A stretch of DNA of 64,000 nt, from contig CAVRFX010000022.1 in NCBI GenBank assembly GCA_963720645.1, forward strand, positions 372,001-436,000, written 5' to 3'. The notes below the pieces were generated by a model, which did no database searches, was not told where the DNA came from, and saw nothing but the letters and a program-made list of their open reading frames with translations. This document shows positions 54,266 through 64,000 of this stretch, in pieces. Origin of the DNA: RYN-230 sp963720645 (GTDB taxonomy: Bacteria > Actinomycetota > Actinomycetes > Streptosporangiales > Streptosporangiaceae). Within the stretch, counting starts at the first letter, position 1; the number at the start of each line of letters is the position of its first letter. The position numbers and the translations under genes are program-made.

Positions 54266-57200
54266 TCAGCTCCCGGCGGCAGGGACGAGGCCGCTCACCT
54301 CGATCTGCTGGGCGATCTGGTGCGCGGCCCGGCGCGCCTGGTACTCGTCGATGGTGAGCGTCTGCAGCCGCGAGTTGTTGCTCTGCGGGTTGTCCACGAA
54401 GCCTACGGCGGACACGTACGGCTCGATGACGGGGATCTTCTGCAGCGGGGTGACGATCAGCAACTGCAGGCCGAGCCGGCCGAAGAGCTCCAGCGCGAAC
54501 CGGGTCGACTCGTCGGAGCCCCGGCCGAACGCCTCGTCGATGACCGCGAACCGGAACGTCCGGGACTGCGCCGCGCCCCATTCGAGCTTGAACTGGTAGG
54601 CCAGCGACGCGGCCAGGATCGTGTAGGCGAGCTTCTCCTTCTGCCCGCCGGACTTGCCGCCGGAGTCGGCGTAGTGCTCGTATTCGGTGTCGTCCTCGCG
54701 GTACCGCTCGGAGGCAGCGAACGTGTACCAGTTCCGCACGTCGGTGACGAACCTGGTCCACCGCCGGTCCACCTCGGTGAGCCCGTCGCGGCCGCGGAAC
54801 CGCTCGATGATCCGGCTCACCTGGGCGAACTTCTGCTCTGAGTAGTGGTCGGAGTCCTCGCCGGACACCGCGTCGTCGGTGCAGGCCCGCAGGTCGGCGC
54901 GGAAGTCACGGATGTCGCCGTGCGGGGACGGCAGCGGTTCCAGCCGGATGTACCGGCCCGGGTTGTAGTCCACGCCGACCAGCGAGGTGTTGATCGTGGC
55001 GATCCGCTCCCGGATCAGCTCGGCCTGCTTGTTCAGCTGGGACTGGAAGCCGGCGATGTCCCGGATCGTGTTCTGGTTCAGGTACGTCTTGAACTGCCGC
55101 CGGAACCGGGGCAGGTCGTCGCCGGTGAGTCGGCCATGCAGCTCGCGGTACCCGTCGGCGGATTCCACCGAGTCATCGAGCTCGCTGGTCTCCACCGGGT
55201 ACTGCCGCCGGAACTCCCCCATCGCTGCGACGATCTTGTTGGACAGCCGGGCCAGCCGGTCGCCGCGCTTCGCGGCCAGTGCGCTGAGCTCAGTTCCGGC
55301 CTCCGTCTCCGCCCGGTCGCAGGCCGCGGCGGTGGGCGGCGCCGGCCGCCCCGCCCTGGCCAGCACCTCCGCGATCACCGCGAACTGGGCCCGGGCCGGC
55401 CCGCACGCATCCTCGGCCAGAAGCCTCAAGGCATCATGCATAACCCCATCGGCGGCGTGCTGCCGGCTATCGAGCCCCCCGAGCCGTCCATCTAGCGTGC
55501 GCAGCGCGCCTTCCTCGCTGGCGATCCGCTTCTTGACCCCGTCCAGGTCGTGGGTAAGCCGGGCCAGTTCAGCCGAGGCGGCCTCGAGCTCACGCTGCTC
55601 GGCCCGGAGCTGCTCGGCCCGGTTGACCATCGACTGCCAGTCGATCTCGGCGAACTCGTGCGTCTGGTCCAGCCCGGCCAGCACCTGGCCCCGCTCGATC
55701 GCGGCGTCCCGCGCCTTCTCGTGCCGCTGCTGCTCGGTGGCGACCTCACTGAGCTGGCCGGCCAGCGCGGTGGCCCGGTCCAGCAGCGCGTCCAGCTTGC
55801 GCTGATTAGACCAGCCGAGCACGTACCGGCTGCGGTCGTCGAGGCGGTACCGGTCGTCCTTCTCGTGCCGACCGCCGCTGCCCTTCACCTGCCCGGCCCT
55901 GGTGATCGCGCGGGGCATCCGGCGGAACTCTGCCATGGTCTCGACGCACACGTGGTCGGCGCGCCGGTCCAGCTCGTGTTCCAGCCACCCAGCGAACGGG
56001 GTGTCTTTGACCACGAGCTTGGCGGCCAGCGTGTCCGGCCCGTGCTGGGGTGGGGCAGCGGTGGCCCGTGACGGCTCGGGTACGCGGTAGTACACCACCC
56101 GGTCTTTCAGGTGATGGGCGTTGATCCAGTCGGACACGGCGGGATAGTGCTCGCCGGGCACCAGCACCGACAGCGCGAAGCCGTGCAGCAGCCGCTCCGC
56201 GGCGCCTTCCCAGTCGGCCTCGCTGTCCCGCACCGCGATCAGCTCGCCGGCGAACGGCAGCGCGTCCTCTCCGATGCGCAGTTCGCGGCACAACGCGGCG
56301 CGCATCTCCAGCTGTTTCTTCGGGATGTTGGTCTTGCGACCGCGCAGGCTGCGCAGTTCCGCGTTGACCTCGGCCGTCTGCTCCTGCAGGGCCTTCAGCT
56401 GCACGCCTACCTCGATCAGCGTGTTCTGGCGACCGGCGAGATCCTGCCCGGCGGCGTCTCGGGCCGACGTGATCTCGCGGCGCCGGACAGCGAACTGCTC
56501 GGCCGTCTCCACCGGCGCCAGGTCCGCGGCAGTCAGCAGGGTGGCGAACTGTTCGGCCTTGCCCGACCGGGAGACCCGCGCCGGTTTCGCACTCGGTGAG
56601 CTGGCGCTCGATCTCGGCCAGCCGGTTTCCACCGTGGCCGGCCAGTTCGACCCGCAGGTTCGTTTCTTGCTCGCGCAGCCGTCCGAGCGTGGCGTCGAGG
56701 TCGGCGCGCTGGGCCTGCAGCCGCGCCCGTTCGGCCGCGATCTCGCTGAGTTCCACGCTGGTCAGCTGGGCCTTGAGATCGGCGAAGTAATACCGCAGCC
56801 CAGCCCGCTGCGCATCGAGCGCGGCGATCTCGGCCCGGACCGCGTCGGCCGCGGCGCAGTCCTTGAGCAGCGGGGTCAGCGCGGCCAGCTGGGCCTCGGC
56901 CCGCCGCACCGCGTCATGGGCCTTGGTCAGGTCGTCGAAGTGGGCGACGATGTCGGCGACGGCCTTCGCGGCGTCGAACGGTTCCAGCATGTGGTCGCGG
57001 ACGAAGTCGGTGAGGTTGCCCACCGATTTCATCGAGACCGTCTGATGGAACAACTCCATGGCCTGCTCCGACTCGATGCCCAGGCGGCGGCGGAAATCTT
57101 TGCCGTAGTCGGGGAACGCGTCGTGCACCCGGATGCCGGGCGCGGCCCGCAGCCGCCGCCGGAGGGCCGACATGTCGGAACCGAAGTCCGCGAAGTCGCC

Positions 57201-57647
57201 GCTCACCGACAGCGCCCGGTCGGCCGTCACGTAGAACCGGTCCGGCTGGCCCGCATCTCCGGAGCGCAGCCAGAACACCTGAGCCAGGCTCACGGTCGCG
57301 TCGTAGCCGGGGTTGGTGAACACGCCGACCAGCACGCTGTAATCCGAACTGTCCCGCAGCGCCACCGGCCGGGTGGCCCCGGTGACCTCGTTGCGCTCGG
57401 TCTTGTAGTAGCCGAGCACGTAGGAGCGCAGGCTCCGCTCCCGGGTGTCGGCCCCGGCCGCCTTGTTATAGGAGATGCGCTGGGCGGGCAACAGCAGCGT
57501 GGTCACCGCGTCCACGATGGTGGACTTCCCGGAGCCGATGTCGCCGGTGAGCAGCGCGTTCTGCCCGTCCAGGGCGAGCGACCAGACCCGGCCGCCGAAC
57601 GTGCCCCAGTTGTATAGTTCCAGGCGGGCCAGGCGGAAGCCGGTCAC
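54266..57647 (-). CDS. jetC: JetC: SMC/MukB-like ATPase of Wadjet, one frame break
   Basis: About 1126 residues from GTG 57647, which overlaps the jetB stop (GTGA). Walker A is TGDIGSGKSTIVDAV (34-48). A long coiled-coil with a central hinge-like globular region follows. The signature SGGKSGGQKEK and Walker B FAVIDEAFGRG sit near the C-terminus. The frame breaks at a CCC triplet (plus strand 56575-56577): the first frame reads QLTECETGA, and dropping one base continues VSRSGKAEQFATLL. Both sides are fully conserved in character, so either a sequencing error or a very recent inactivation. JetC extrudes DNA loops to sense plasmid size. Confidence 0.9.
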
Positions 57648-58231
57648 TCCTGCTCCTCCCCCGCCAGAAGCGCGGCGTACTCGGCAAGCTTGGTGTCGAA
57701 GTCGGCGAGCCACTGGCCATCGACGAACGCCTTGAGGATCCGCCGCACCTCGTAGGTCTGCTCGGAGCTCTTCGCGGCGCGCAGGAAGCCGAGTTCGACG
57801 GCCTTGTTGATGTGCGCGTCGATCTGGTCGGTGAGCCTGGCCTCGTTGCTGGTCGCGGGGAGGAACACCCGGACCATCTCCGCCATCTGCTCTCGGGTCA
57901 GCATCAGTTTGGTGTCTGCGCCCTGGGCGTCGAACTCGGCGAGCTTCTTGCGCAGCAGCGCGAGCAGCAGGCTGACATGGAAAGACAACGCCCGGCGCGG
58001 GATCAGCCGGGGCAGCGGGTCGGCGTCGTCCGAGTCACTGGGGCGCTGACGGAGGAACGCGTGGCCTTCGGCCTCGTCGATGACGACCTGCAGGCCCAGC
58101 ACGTCCACATAGTCCCGGGCCTGCGGCTGCAACTCGAGCAGGCTGCGCCACGCGTGGTCGTGCGTGTCGCGGTAGACGACGCCCTTCATCAGCTGGGTAA
58201 CGGCGAGCGACAGATCCGGTTCGGCGGTCAT
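57644..58231 (-). CDS. jetB: JetB: DUF4194 (MukE-like) subunit of Wadjet
   Basis: 195 residues, MukE-like winged-helix protein. Recognisable segments are LMKGVVYRDTHDHAWRSLL, VVIDEAEGHAFLRQR, LSFHVSLLLALLRKKLAEFD and LGFLRAA. It overlaps both neighbours (ATGA with jetA, GTGA with jetC), which ties stoichiometry by coupled translation. JetB bridges the kleisin JetA and the JetC heads. Confidence 0.9.
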   Translation of the reverse strand: MTAEPDLSLAVTQLMKGVVYRDTHDHAWRSLLELQPQARDYVDVLGLQVVIDEAEGHAFLRQRPSDSDDADPLPRLIPRRALSFHVSLLLALLRKKLAEFDAQGADTKLMLTREQMAEMVRVFLPATSNEARLTDQIDAHINKAVELGFLRAAKSSEQTYEVRRILKAFVDGQWLADFDTKLAEYAALLAGEEQE

Positions 58232-59688
58232 CCGCCCCTCCTGGCGTAGGTGACCCGCGGCAGCGTCGCGGTGCGCTCCCGGCCGTCCGCGGCGGACCAG
58301 GTGATCTGATCGCGGTGCTGTTCGTCGTAGACGATGGCGAACGCCTCGTCCCGCAGCGAGAGATAGGTGACCAACTCTGCGACGCCCTGCCGCAGCGGGT
58401 ACCGCGCGACCAGCTCGGCCAGGCCGACCTGCGGCTGGCCGCGCAGCGCCCGGCGGACGCCGCCGCGCAGCGGCTCCGGGTCCACATATACCTGCTCGAA
58501 CATGGCCGCCGGATCAGTCTCCTCGTCGGCGTCGCGGACCGTGTCGCTGGACAGGCGGGCCTTCGGCACCGGCGCGTACAGCGGGCGCTCCAGCGGCAGC
58601 CGGATGGCCGGCGAGGGCGCGTCGAGCTCCATGGTGAGCGGGACGTTGCCGGATTCCCGTAGCTCCAGTGCGCGGCCCTCGATGCTGCGCAGGATGTCGA
58701 TCACCCGGCGGTTCTCAAACCACACCTGGTCATCGAGGAACCGCCGGAGCTGTTCGGAGAGTTGGCGGACCGTCGCCTGGGTGCGCTGCGCGGCATCCAG
58801 CCAGTCGTAGTGAACGTGCCGCAACTTGGCGTCGCGCTCGGCGATCCCGGCCAGGGCGTGCACCCGATCCAGCAGGCTGGACAGCTCCTCCTGACGCGCC
58901 TGGGACAGCAGGAAGCCGTAGAACGCCTGGAAAGACCGGCCCTGGTCGGAGCCGGCTATCGACTCCCGGCTGCCCAGCACGTCGTCCAGCAGCTCACCCT
59001 TGCCGCCGTGCCAGCCGGCGATCTTCTCCCGCAGCTGGCGGTCGAGCTTGCGGAAGTTCTCCTCCACCTCGCGGAAGTCGGCCAGCAGCTCCCGGGCGGT
59101 GCCGGCGAACTGCTGGTAGCGGTCGCGCACCGCGGTCTCGTCGAGCATGGGCAGCTCGCCCGTTCCGATCCGGGCTATCTGTTCGTCGATGGCCTCGCGC
59201 TGGCGGCGCAGCTCGGCCAGCCGTTCCCCGGGATCAGGCTCGGTGCCGAACACGATCTGCCGCAGCAGTTCGACGATCACCTTCAGCCGTGACTCGGTGC
59301 CCACGAACTCGCGCTCGCGCAGGCTATCCAGCCACTGCAACGCCTTCTCGACCGCGGGCATGGCATCGTAGTGCGGCTCGTCGGTGCCGTCGGGATAGTA
59401 CTTGCGTAGCCAGCCAGCCCCTGGTGCCGCCCAATCGTCGAGGTAGGCCTTGGCCGACTTGGGAAATCTGACGCCGCCCCGTGCACTGTCCTGCTGGTTC
59501 AGCGCGTACAGCTCGTCATCCAGGCGGCTGGCCAGCTCGGCCGCGGAGATGGACCGGACGTTATCGGCGACGAACACCCGGTGCAGGAAGCTCAGCACCA
59601 GCGGCGCGTTGTCCGCGCGGAGCAGCCGCCACCCCGGGCTGTTGTCCCGCAGCCACGCAATCTCGTCCACGCTCGGCACGACGAACAT
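58228..59688 (-). CDS. jetA: JetA: DUF3375 (MukF-like kleisin) subunit of Wadjet
   Basis: 486 residues from ATG 59688; the in-frame extension to 59877 has no similarity. DUF3375 features are NSPGWRLLRADNAPLVLSFL at the N-terminus, WLRKYY, EREFVGTESRL, and GSDQGRSFQAFYGFLLS. JetA is the kleisin that closes the JetC ring. It is first in the jetABCD operon. The 334-bp upstream region to the divergent membrane gene must hold the promoter; the RBS is weak. Confidence 0.92.
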   Translation of the reverse strand: MFVVPSVDEIAWLRDNSPGWRLLRADNAPLVLSFLHRVFVADNVRSISAAELASRLDDELYALNQQDSARGGVRFPKSAKAYLDDWAAPGAGWLRKYYPDGTDEPHYDAMPAVEKALQWLDSLREREFVGTESRLKVIVELLRQIVFGTEPDPGERLAELRRQREAIDEQIARIGTGELPMLDETAVRDRYQQFAGTARELLADFREVEENFRKLDRQLREKIAGWHGGKGELLDDVLGSRESIAGSDQGRSFQAFYGFLLSQARQEELSSLLDRVHALAGIAERDAKLRHVHYDWLDAAQRTQATVRQLSEQLRRFLDDQVWFENRRVIDILRSIEGRALELRESGNVPLTMELDAPSPAIRLPLERPLYAPVPKARLSSDTVRDADEETDPAAMFEQVYVDPEPLRGGVRRALRGQPQVGLAELVARYPLRQGVAELVTYLSLRDEAFAIVYDEQHRDQITWSAADGRERTATLPRVTYARRGG

Positions 59689-60022
59689 CGTAGGACGGCG
59701 CACCGACACTCTCTTGGTACGTGGCACGGCGAGGCGTCGTTTTGCTCCGTTTGCATGCGGTCCGCGTAGCGGCTCAACAGGACCGGACTTCCTCGTCTGC
59801 AGCTGGCGTGATGCGGTCAGGAACTCAAGCAGGTATTGGCAGCGGCGTTCCTGACACACAGAACCCACTCGGAGCACTCACGCGTCGGCCGTTACAGCAG
59901 CTTCGCAAGCCCAACGGGTAGGCTCCGGCCGCCCGGACCTCATCTCGGAGAGGGGACGCTCTAAGCACTGTGCGCGAAGTGCCTGGTAGCGGGAGCTTCG
60001 CTGCCACTCAAATGCCACTCAC
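59689..60022. other. 334-bp region between jetA and the membrane-protein gene
   Basis: Divergent promoter region. No additional gene, repeat or recognisable operator was seen. Confidence 0.5.
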
Positions 60023-60733
60023 ATGATGGCGGCGAAGCGGGCGTCCAGTGCGTGGGAGCGGTATGCCTGGGTGGCGGGCATCGTGTTCGTCATCAGCGCT
60101 GGTAGCCGAGACGGTGATCTCGGCCGGTGTCGGAGTGAGCCAGAACGACCCGGCGGCGAAGATCGCGAACGCGCTGTACCATCACCGCGGGCGTCAGCTG
60201 GTGATCGTCTACCTGTCCGTCATCTATGCCGCCGCGTTTCCGGTCTACCTGAGTAGCCTCAGCGGCTTGCTGCGCACAGACACGGCCCGGCCACGGTTCC
60301 TCGGCCCGCTGGTACTAGCCGGTGGAATGGTGTTCGTGGCCTTGCACGCCGTCAGGACATCGGGATCACCGGCCTGCTCGGCGCCAAGCTCGCCACCTTC
60401 GGGGCCCAGCACAATCAGGGCCTGTCCTACGCGCTATCCCTGATGACGTTTGCCGTGGACAGCGCGGCCGACGTGTTCGGCAGCCTGTTCGCTGTCGCAG
60501 CAGGCGTGCTCGTGATCGGAAGCGGCGTCCTGCCCCGCTGGCTCGGATGGGCTTCGGTCCTTGCCGGGATCATGTTCTTCCTGCAAGCCTTCGGCCTCGG
60601 CGGCGTCATCGCCACCTTCGGGCTGGTTCTCGACTTGACCGGGTTCGTACTGTTCCTGCTCTTCGTCCTGGTGAGCAGCGTCATCTTGCTGACACGCGAA
60701 AGACGCAGTCCCCTAGCGACCGGTGGCAACTAG
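60023..60733 (+). CDS. Multi-pass membrane protein of unknown function, two frame breaks
   Basis: About 236 residues when three frames are joined. ATG 60023 reads AAKRASSAWERYAWVAGIVF and breaks near 60105. The second frame continues SAGVGVSQNDPAAKIANALY, then RQLVIVYLSVIYAAAFPVYL, and breaks near 60355. The third gives GITGLLGAKLATFGAQHNQG, then SLFAVAAGVLVIGSGVLPRW and LVLDLTGFVLFLLFVLVSSV. About six transmembrane helices. I do not recognise a function. Each break needs one base. Confidence 0.6.
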
Positions 60734-60855
60734 CTTCGCAATCGACGGATCCGACCCCTCGCCGATCGCCAGCGCCATCGTCGCGGGCCCGGCAAAGGCC
60801 GAGGCACGCCACGCGGGACACCCGTGGGATGACCACGTGCGGCGCCAGGAATACT
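60724..60855 (+). pseudogene. C-terminal remnant of a PhyH-like dioxygenase
   Basis: The short reading FAIDGSDPSPIASAIVAGPA resembles the C-terminus of the PhyH protein at 45027-45812 (LDGSDPSPVARAIMAGLA). Nothing of the catalytic core is present. It overlaps the stop of the membrane protein. Confidence 0.4.
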
Positions 60856-60859
60856 GACG

Positions 60860-61320
60860 TGGTATGCGCAGGCCACGGCAGGTACCTACCCGGGAACCGC
60901 GACGATCTGTGAAAACCGCTGCCTAATCGGATGGCACAAGAGTCATCCAGAAGCCAATGCAGCCCTGGCAATAGCATCGCCTGAGGGTCAGGAGGCGCGG
61001 TGCAAGCTCTCTTGGTCCGTGCCTGCCGACCGATGCTCCGCCTCTTGGTCAAGCGCAGGCACGATCGCGCCGGAGGGCAGTCCACCTTGCTGAAATGCCT
61101 TGCTGAGCGGGACACAAACGATGGGCCAGACGATCGCGTAGCCGATGATTCCGATTTGGCGGAGGGCAATGTGATTGACGGCTGGGCCGATGATGCCCAC
61201 CAAGCACATCGCCACCTCCCACACAAGGCCGCGATCAGCGACGATCGGCACGGCTTCGTTATGCGACCAACGTTTGGCACCTAGCCGATGAAACCATTGA
61301 CGCGCAACCTGGCCAGCCGG
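60860..61320. other. Region without a supported gene
   Basis: A minus-strand ORF (up to 61341) contains a hydrophobic stretch, AMCLVGIIGPAVNHIA, but runs into the IS1182 terminal repeat and has no similarity that I recognise. It could be a remnant of a membrane protein cut by the insertion. Confidence 0.35.
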
Positions 61321-61321
61321 T

Positions 61322-61338
61322 CCTAGGACGGCTCTGAA
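61322..61338 (+). repeat. IS1182 terminal inverted repeat, left
   Basis: CCTAGGACGGCTCTGAA, exact inverse complement of 63154-63170. It includes the presumptive CTAG target duplication at its outer edge. Confidence 0.75.
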
Positions 61339-63165
61339 CAACTTCGTTCGCGCGGCTTGTGCCAGGAGGCGGTTGCTGACCGTTGCGATCGCGTGGCTGC
61401 CAGCGGTGGACTGGATATCGCTGGCCGGGCTGGCCCGAAAGCGCTATGTGGCCGCCTGCCTGAAGGTTCCGGGGCTTGTCAGGCCAGCGCCCAGGTCCCG
61501 TGCTGGCGGGTCAGCCCGGCGTTGATCAGGGTCCGGAGGTTGATGGCGGCGGACCGGTTGTGCAGCCAGGCGTTGTTCTTGCTGGCGCCGAGGTAGCGCA
61601 GCCGGATCCGCCTCCCGTCGCAGGTGGCGGTCCAGGCGATGATCCGCTCGATCATGGCCCTGGTCCGGTAGGCCTGCTTGAATGCGCCTGTCCTGGCCTG
61701 GGCGCGGGCGGCGCGCAGCAGCTGCTCGTGCGGGTGGATGTCCAGCGACCGGCCATCTTTGGCGGTGGTGCACCGCTCACGCAGCAGGGCAGCCCGCGCA
61801 GACCGGCCCGAAGGTGACGTACCGCTTGCTGCTCATCGGCCGGACATGCCCGGCCGGGCAGGTCACCGTGCCCTGCTCCTCATCGAGGATGAAGTCATCG
61901 AAGGTGAAAGCCCGCCGGGCACCGCCGGGCGCAGCGGCCCGGGCTTGATCACGGTGTCGTGCCCGGCCGCCTGGTAGTCCGCGCGGGCCTGGCCGGAGCC
62001 GTAGTGCGAGTCACACGTAAACCTCTAGGCGGCCTGGCCATCCTGGCCCTGCGCGCTTGTCTCACCGAACTGGTCGCGGGCGGTCATCTCGACGCCGTTT
62101 TCGGGCATCCCGTACTCCTCGTCCAGGCCGCCATCGTCATCTGGCAGTCGAGTGATCAGCCCGGTCTGGGGCTCGGCGGCCAGGTGGCCGCGGAGACCCG
62201 TCGCGGCGCGCCGACCTGCTCTTGCGGGTATGCCGGGCCTCACGGTCCACGGTGCTGATGACGCGGTCCGGGGCGACGCTTGCGGGCGATCCGCCACCGC
62301 CCGTCGGTCCCGTCGGAGTCCTCCGCAGGGCTCAACATCCTGCCCCGGCGACCAGGGCCAGCAGCCCCAGCGCGTCCGCCGCCGCATCATCACGCTCGGG
62401 CGCGCCGTCACCAGTGGAGTTCCGCCAGGACCGCCAGCGCGTCGTTCACCAGGTCGCTGACCAGGCTCTCCTTCGCCTGCGGGTCGCCCCAGTCGATAAC
62501 CGGCTTGCCCGGCTGCGAGTAGTCCAGCGCGCAGACCCCGGCGATCACCTCGCCGGCGCCGGGCACCGACCCGGGCGACCTTCCGGATCGCGGCGGTCAG
62601 CTGGGTCACGGTGTCCTGGGTGGCAACCGCATCGTCGAACACCGTCGAGTCGATGACCCGCCTGCGCTTGCCCCGCAAGATCCCGGTCTGGGCGATGACC
62701 TCCGCGACGGCGTCAAACACCCGGTCCGGGCGATCAGACTTCGCGATCCGGCGCCGCCAGTACACCAGCGTGGAAGGGTTCGAACGACATCTGGGTCAGC
62801 GACCCTGCCGCACGCAACCTTCCACCGGATGTCGAACTTCAGCGCGTCGGCCGCCTGCCCGTCCGACAGGTCATGCAGCGCCTGCAGCACCAGCACGCTG
62901 CCCACCAGGTACGCGCTCAGCAACGGCAGGCCCGTCCGCGAGCCGAACAAGTCAGCAGTGAACGAGTCCAGGGAACAGCTCCGCCCGATGCTCGGCCAGG
63001 AACGCGAACACGCTGCCGGGCGGCACCAGGTGCCCGGCCATCGCCGGCGTCCAGCAGTTCCCGGTCCTGCACGTGATCTTCCCTGCATGAGAAAATCATC
63101 CCAGGATATCGAACACACTGCCGGCGGAAACGCCGCGAAACCAGCCCGAGTTATTCAGAGCCGTC
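61327..63165 (-). mobile_element. Decayed IS1182-family insertion sequence
   Basis: About 1.84 kb. Exact inverted repeats (61322-61338 and 63154-63170) bound a single transposase reading frame on the minus strand. The outermost CTAG on both sides (61323-61326, 63166-63169) can be read as a 4-bp target duplication, leaving GACGGCTCTGAA as the terminal repeat. Confidence 0.75.
61479..63088 (-). pseudogene. IS1182-family transposase, multiply frameshifted
   Basis: From ATG 63088 several frames together give recognisable pieces: DSFTADLFGSRTGLPLLSAY, LVGSVLVLQALHDLSDGQAA, DALKFDIRWKVACG, YWRRRIAKSDRPDRVFDAVA, RVIDSTVFDDAVATQDTV, then FDDFILDEEQGTVTCPAGH, and the C-terminal RAMIERIIAWTATCDGRRIR to stop at 61479. 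At least five frame changes. Not functional unless all are sequencing errors. Confidence 0.75.
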
Positions 63166-63170
63166 CTAGG
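63154..63170 (-). repeat. IS1182 terminal inverted repeat, right
   Basis: TTCAGAGCCGTCCTAGG, exact inverse complement of 61322-61338. Confidence 0.75.
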
Positions 63171-63354
63171 GCCAAACGACCTCCCTAACTGGGTCATCGG
63201 TACCACCGGTCCCGGATGTCACGGGCTGGCACATGGGGTCGCATGTTCGAATCCTGACCGGGTCAGCGAAGAGACCGCGGCGAGCCTCACGTTTCAAGCC
63301 GTGGGTGCCAGGGAACCGTCCCTGCACCACAGCAGTTGACTTGGGGGGTGCGCG

Positions 63355-63537
63355 ATGATCACCATGGCCGTTATCGGCGGCGTCATCGTGGCAGCCTTCG
63401 CCTGGGCCGGGTTGCATGACTACCGGCAACGGAGGCGTGGCAGGCCGCCAGTCTCGGACCAGTTCAGAAGGCAAAGGGAGATCGACGACCAAAAGCTCCG
63501 CGACATAACGCCGGGCGGCGAACCAGGCGGCCTTTGA
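63355..63537 (+). CDS. Small single-pass membrane protein
   Basis: 60 residues. One N-terminal transmembrane helix (MITMAVIGGVIVAAFAWAGL) is followed by a short basic tail with RQRRRGRPP. A good RBS, GGGGGG, precedes ATG 63355. No family recognised; the layout is that of many small actinobacterial membrane peptides. Confidence 0.5.
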   Translation: MITMAVIGGVIVAAFAWAGLHDYRQRRRGRPPVSDQFRRQREIDDQKLRDITPGGEPGGL

Positions 63538-64000
63538 GGGTAGTGATGCCGAAGCGCCCTCCTGCAGTAGATGGCGGCCAACGAGGAGCAGCAATGCGGA
63601 GCAGCAAGGCCAGCCGACAGCCCTGGACGCACACGGACAACACGGAAACGACGAGCCTGGTCTCATAGATGATCTAGTGGGCTCGATCGCGATGCTGGGA
63701 CCAACCGTTCCAGGCCCACTCCGGATGCGGCACCCGGAGGCCGCCAGACCTGACTCGTGCCACCTCGTAGATCGAGCGCCGCCCGAGCACTACTGCGGAG
63801 GCTCCAAGAGGGTCAGTACTGTAGCGGCCCATAACGGGGCCGATCGGGGCGGCCTTCGTCGAGCTCGCGGTCACTCCCACAACACGACCAAATCGGCGCT
63901 CGGCGCGGGGCCAAGCAAGGAACTGAGTCACACTCTTGTCTACGGCGGCTATCAGCAGGTCCTGCGGGCCAGTCGGTCAGCACAATTGTTGATCGTCAGC
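63538..64000. other. Terminal 463 bp without a supported gene
   Basis: A minus-strand ORF of 85 codons (63674-63931) has no similarity or clear RBS. Nothing else recognisable. Confidence 0.4.

Noticed and set aside
59689..59877. 63-codon N-terminal extension of JetA
   Set aside because: No similarity to DUF3375; homology begins at ATG 59688.
63190..63265. tRNA-like T-loop GTTCGAATC
   Set aside because: The T-stem pairs only 3 of 5 positions and no acceptor or anticodon arm can be drawn, so it is not a functional tRNA. A relic attachment site remains possible but unsupported.
1..64000. CRISPR arrays, rRNA operons, replication origin
   Set aside because: No regularly spaced repeats, no rRNA-like sequence and no DnaA-box cluster were seen on reading the window.

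Overview
The window is high-GC, dense, operon-rich DNA typical of a free-living, mycelial-type actinomycete (Actinomycetota). The order is uncertain; Streptosporangiales or a relative would fit. The evidence is GTGA/ATGA stop-start overlaps, many acyl-CoA synthetases, a remnant of the actinobacterial SAM-methyltransferase family DUF574, an Lsr2-type DNA-binding tail, DUF1707, and a B12-type MerR regulator. I saw no rRNA, functional tRNA, CRISPR array or replication origin.

Layout. (1) 1-7.5 kb: a catabolic locus with gentisate 1,2-dioxygenase, an IclR regulator, a PHA-synthase-like pair, a GNAT acetyltransferase, an acyl-CoA ligase, an alpha/beta hydrolase and an amidohydrolase. The same TTCTGCTATAC operator-like element lies in front of the dioxygenase/IclR pair and in front of the hydrolase. 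(2) 8.2-12 kb: acetate/succinate transporter, acyl-CoA ligase and thiolase. (3) 12.2-16 kb: rhomboid-like protein, an ERCC4-Lsr2 fusion nuclease, an aldo/keto reductase remnant, and a conserved hypothetical gene overlapping the 3' end of an epimerase. (4) 16-25 kb: a lipid-type block with two tandem KAS III proteins, an alpha/beta hydrolase, an aldehyde dehydrogenase, a GMC oxidoreductase and a long-chain acyl-CoA synthetase. (5) 25-29 kb: APH-like kinase, HAD hydrolase, DUF1707 protein, O-methyltransferase. (6) 29-34.7 kb: a probable light-responsive lipid-modification operon (FAD amine oxidase, DUF1365, cyclopropane-fatty-acid synthase, SDR, SRPBCC) divergent from a CarH/LitR-type B12 MerR regulator. 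(7) 34.7-45.8 kb: broken NB-ARC/TPR gene, APC permease, quinone oxidoreductase, a patch of gene remnants, an amidohydrolase/RraA/zinc-dehydrogenase group, a phytanoyl-CoA-dioxygenase-like gene. (8) 46-48.6 kb: an IS5-type transposase interrupted by an IS110 element. (9) 48.7-51.4 kb: zinc alcohol dehydrogenase, SMP-30 lactonase, SDR. (10) 51.7-59.7 kb: a defence island with VapBC, a decayed MNT/HepT module and a complete type I-like Wadjet operon (jetABCD). (11) 60-64 kb: frameshifted membrane protein and a decayed IS1182-type element with recognisable ends.

A feature of the whole window is the number of single-base frame breaks in otherwise well-conserved genes: gentisate dioxygenase, phaC-like, GMC oxidoreductase, NB-ARC/TPR, APC permease, quinone oxidoreductase, jetC, membrane protein. 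Several fall in short homopolymers. This pattern suggests residual sequencing errors for at least some of them, so I call those genes as CDS with a noted frame break. Fragments with deletions, stop codons and junctions are called pseudogenes.

Most noteworthy: the Wadjet operon and its TA neighbours; an IS110 element whose 5' noncoding region repeats both element junctions, as expected of a bridge RNA; a CarH-like photoreceptor with Gln in place of one heme-like cobalamin His ligand; and a KAS III pair in which one partner lacks the catalytic His and Asn.
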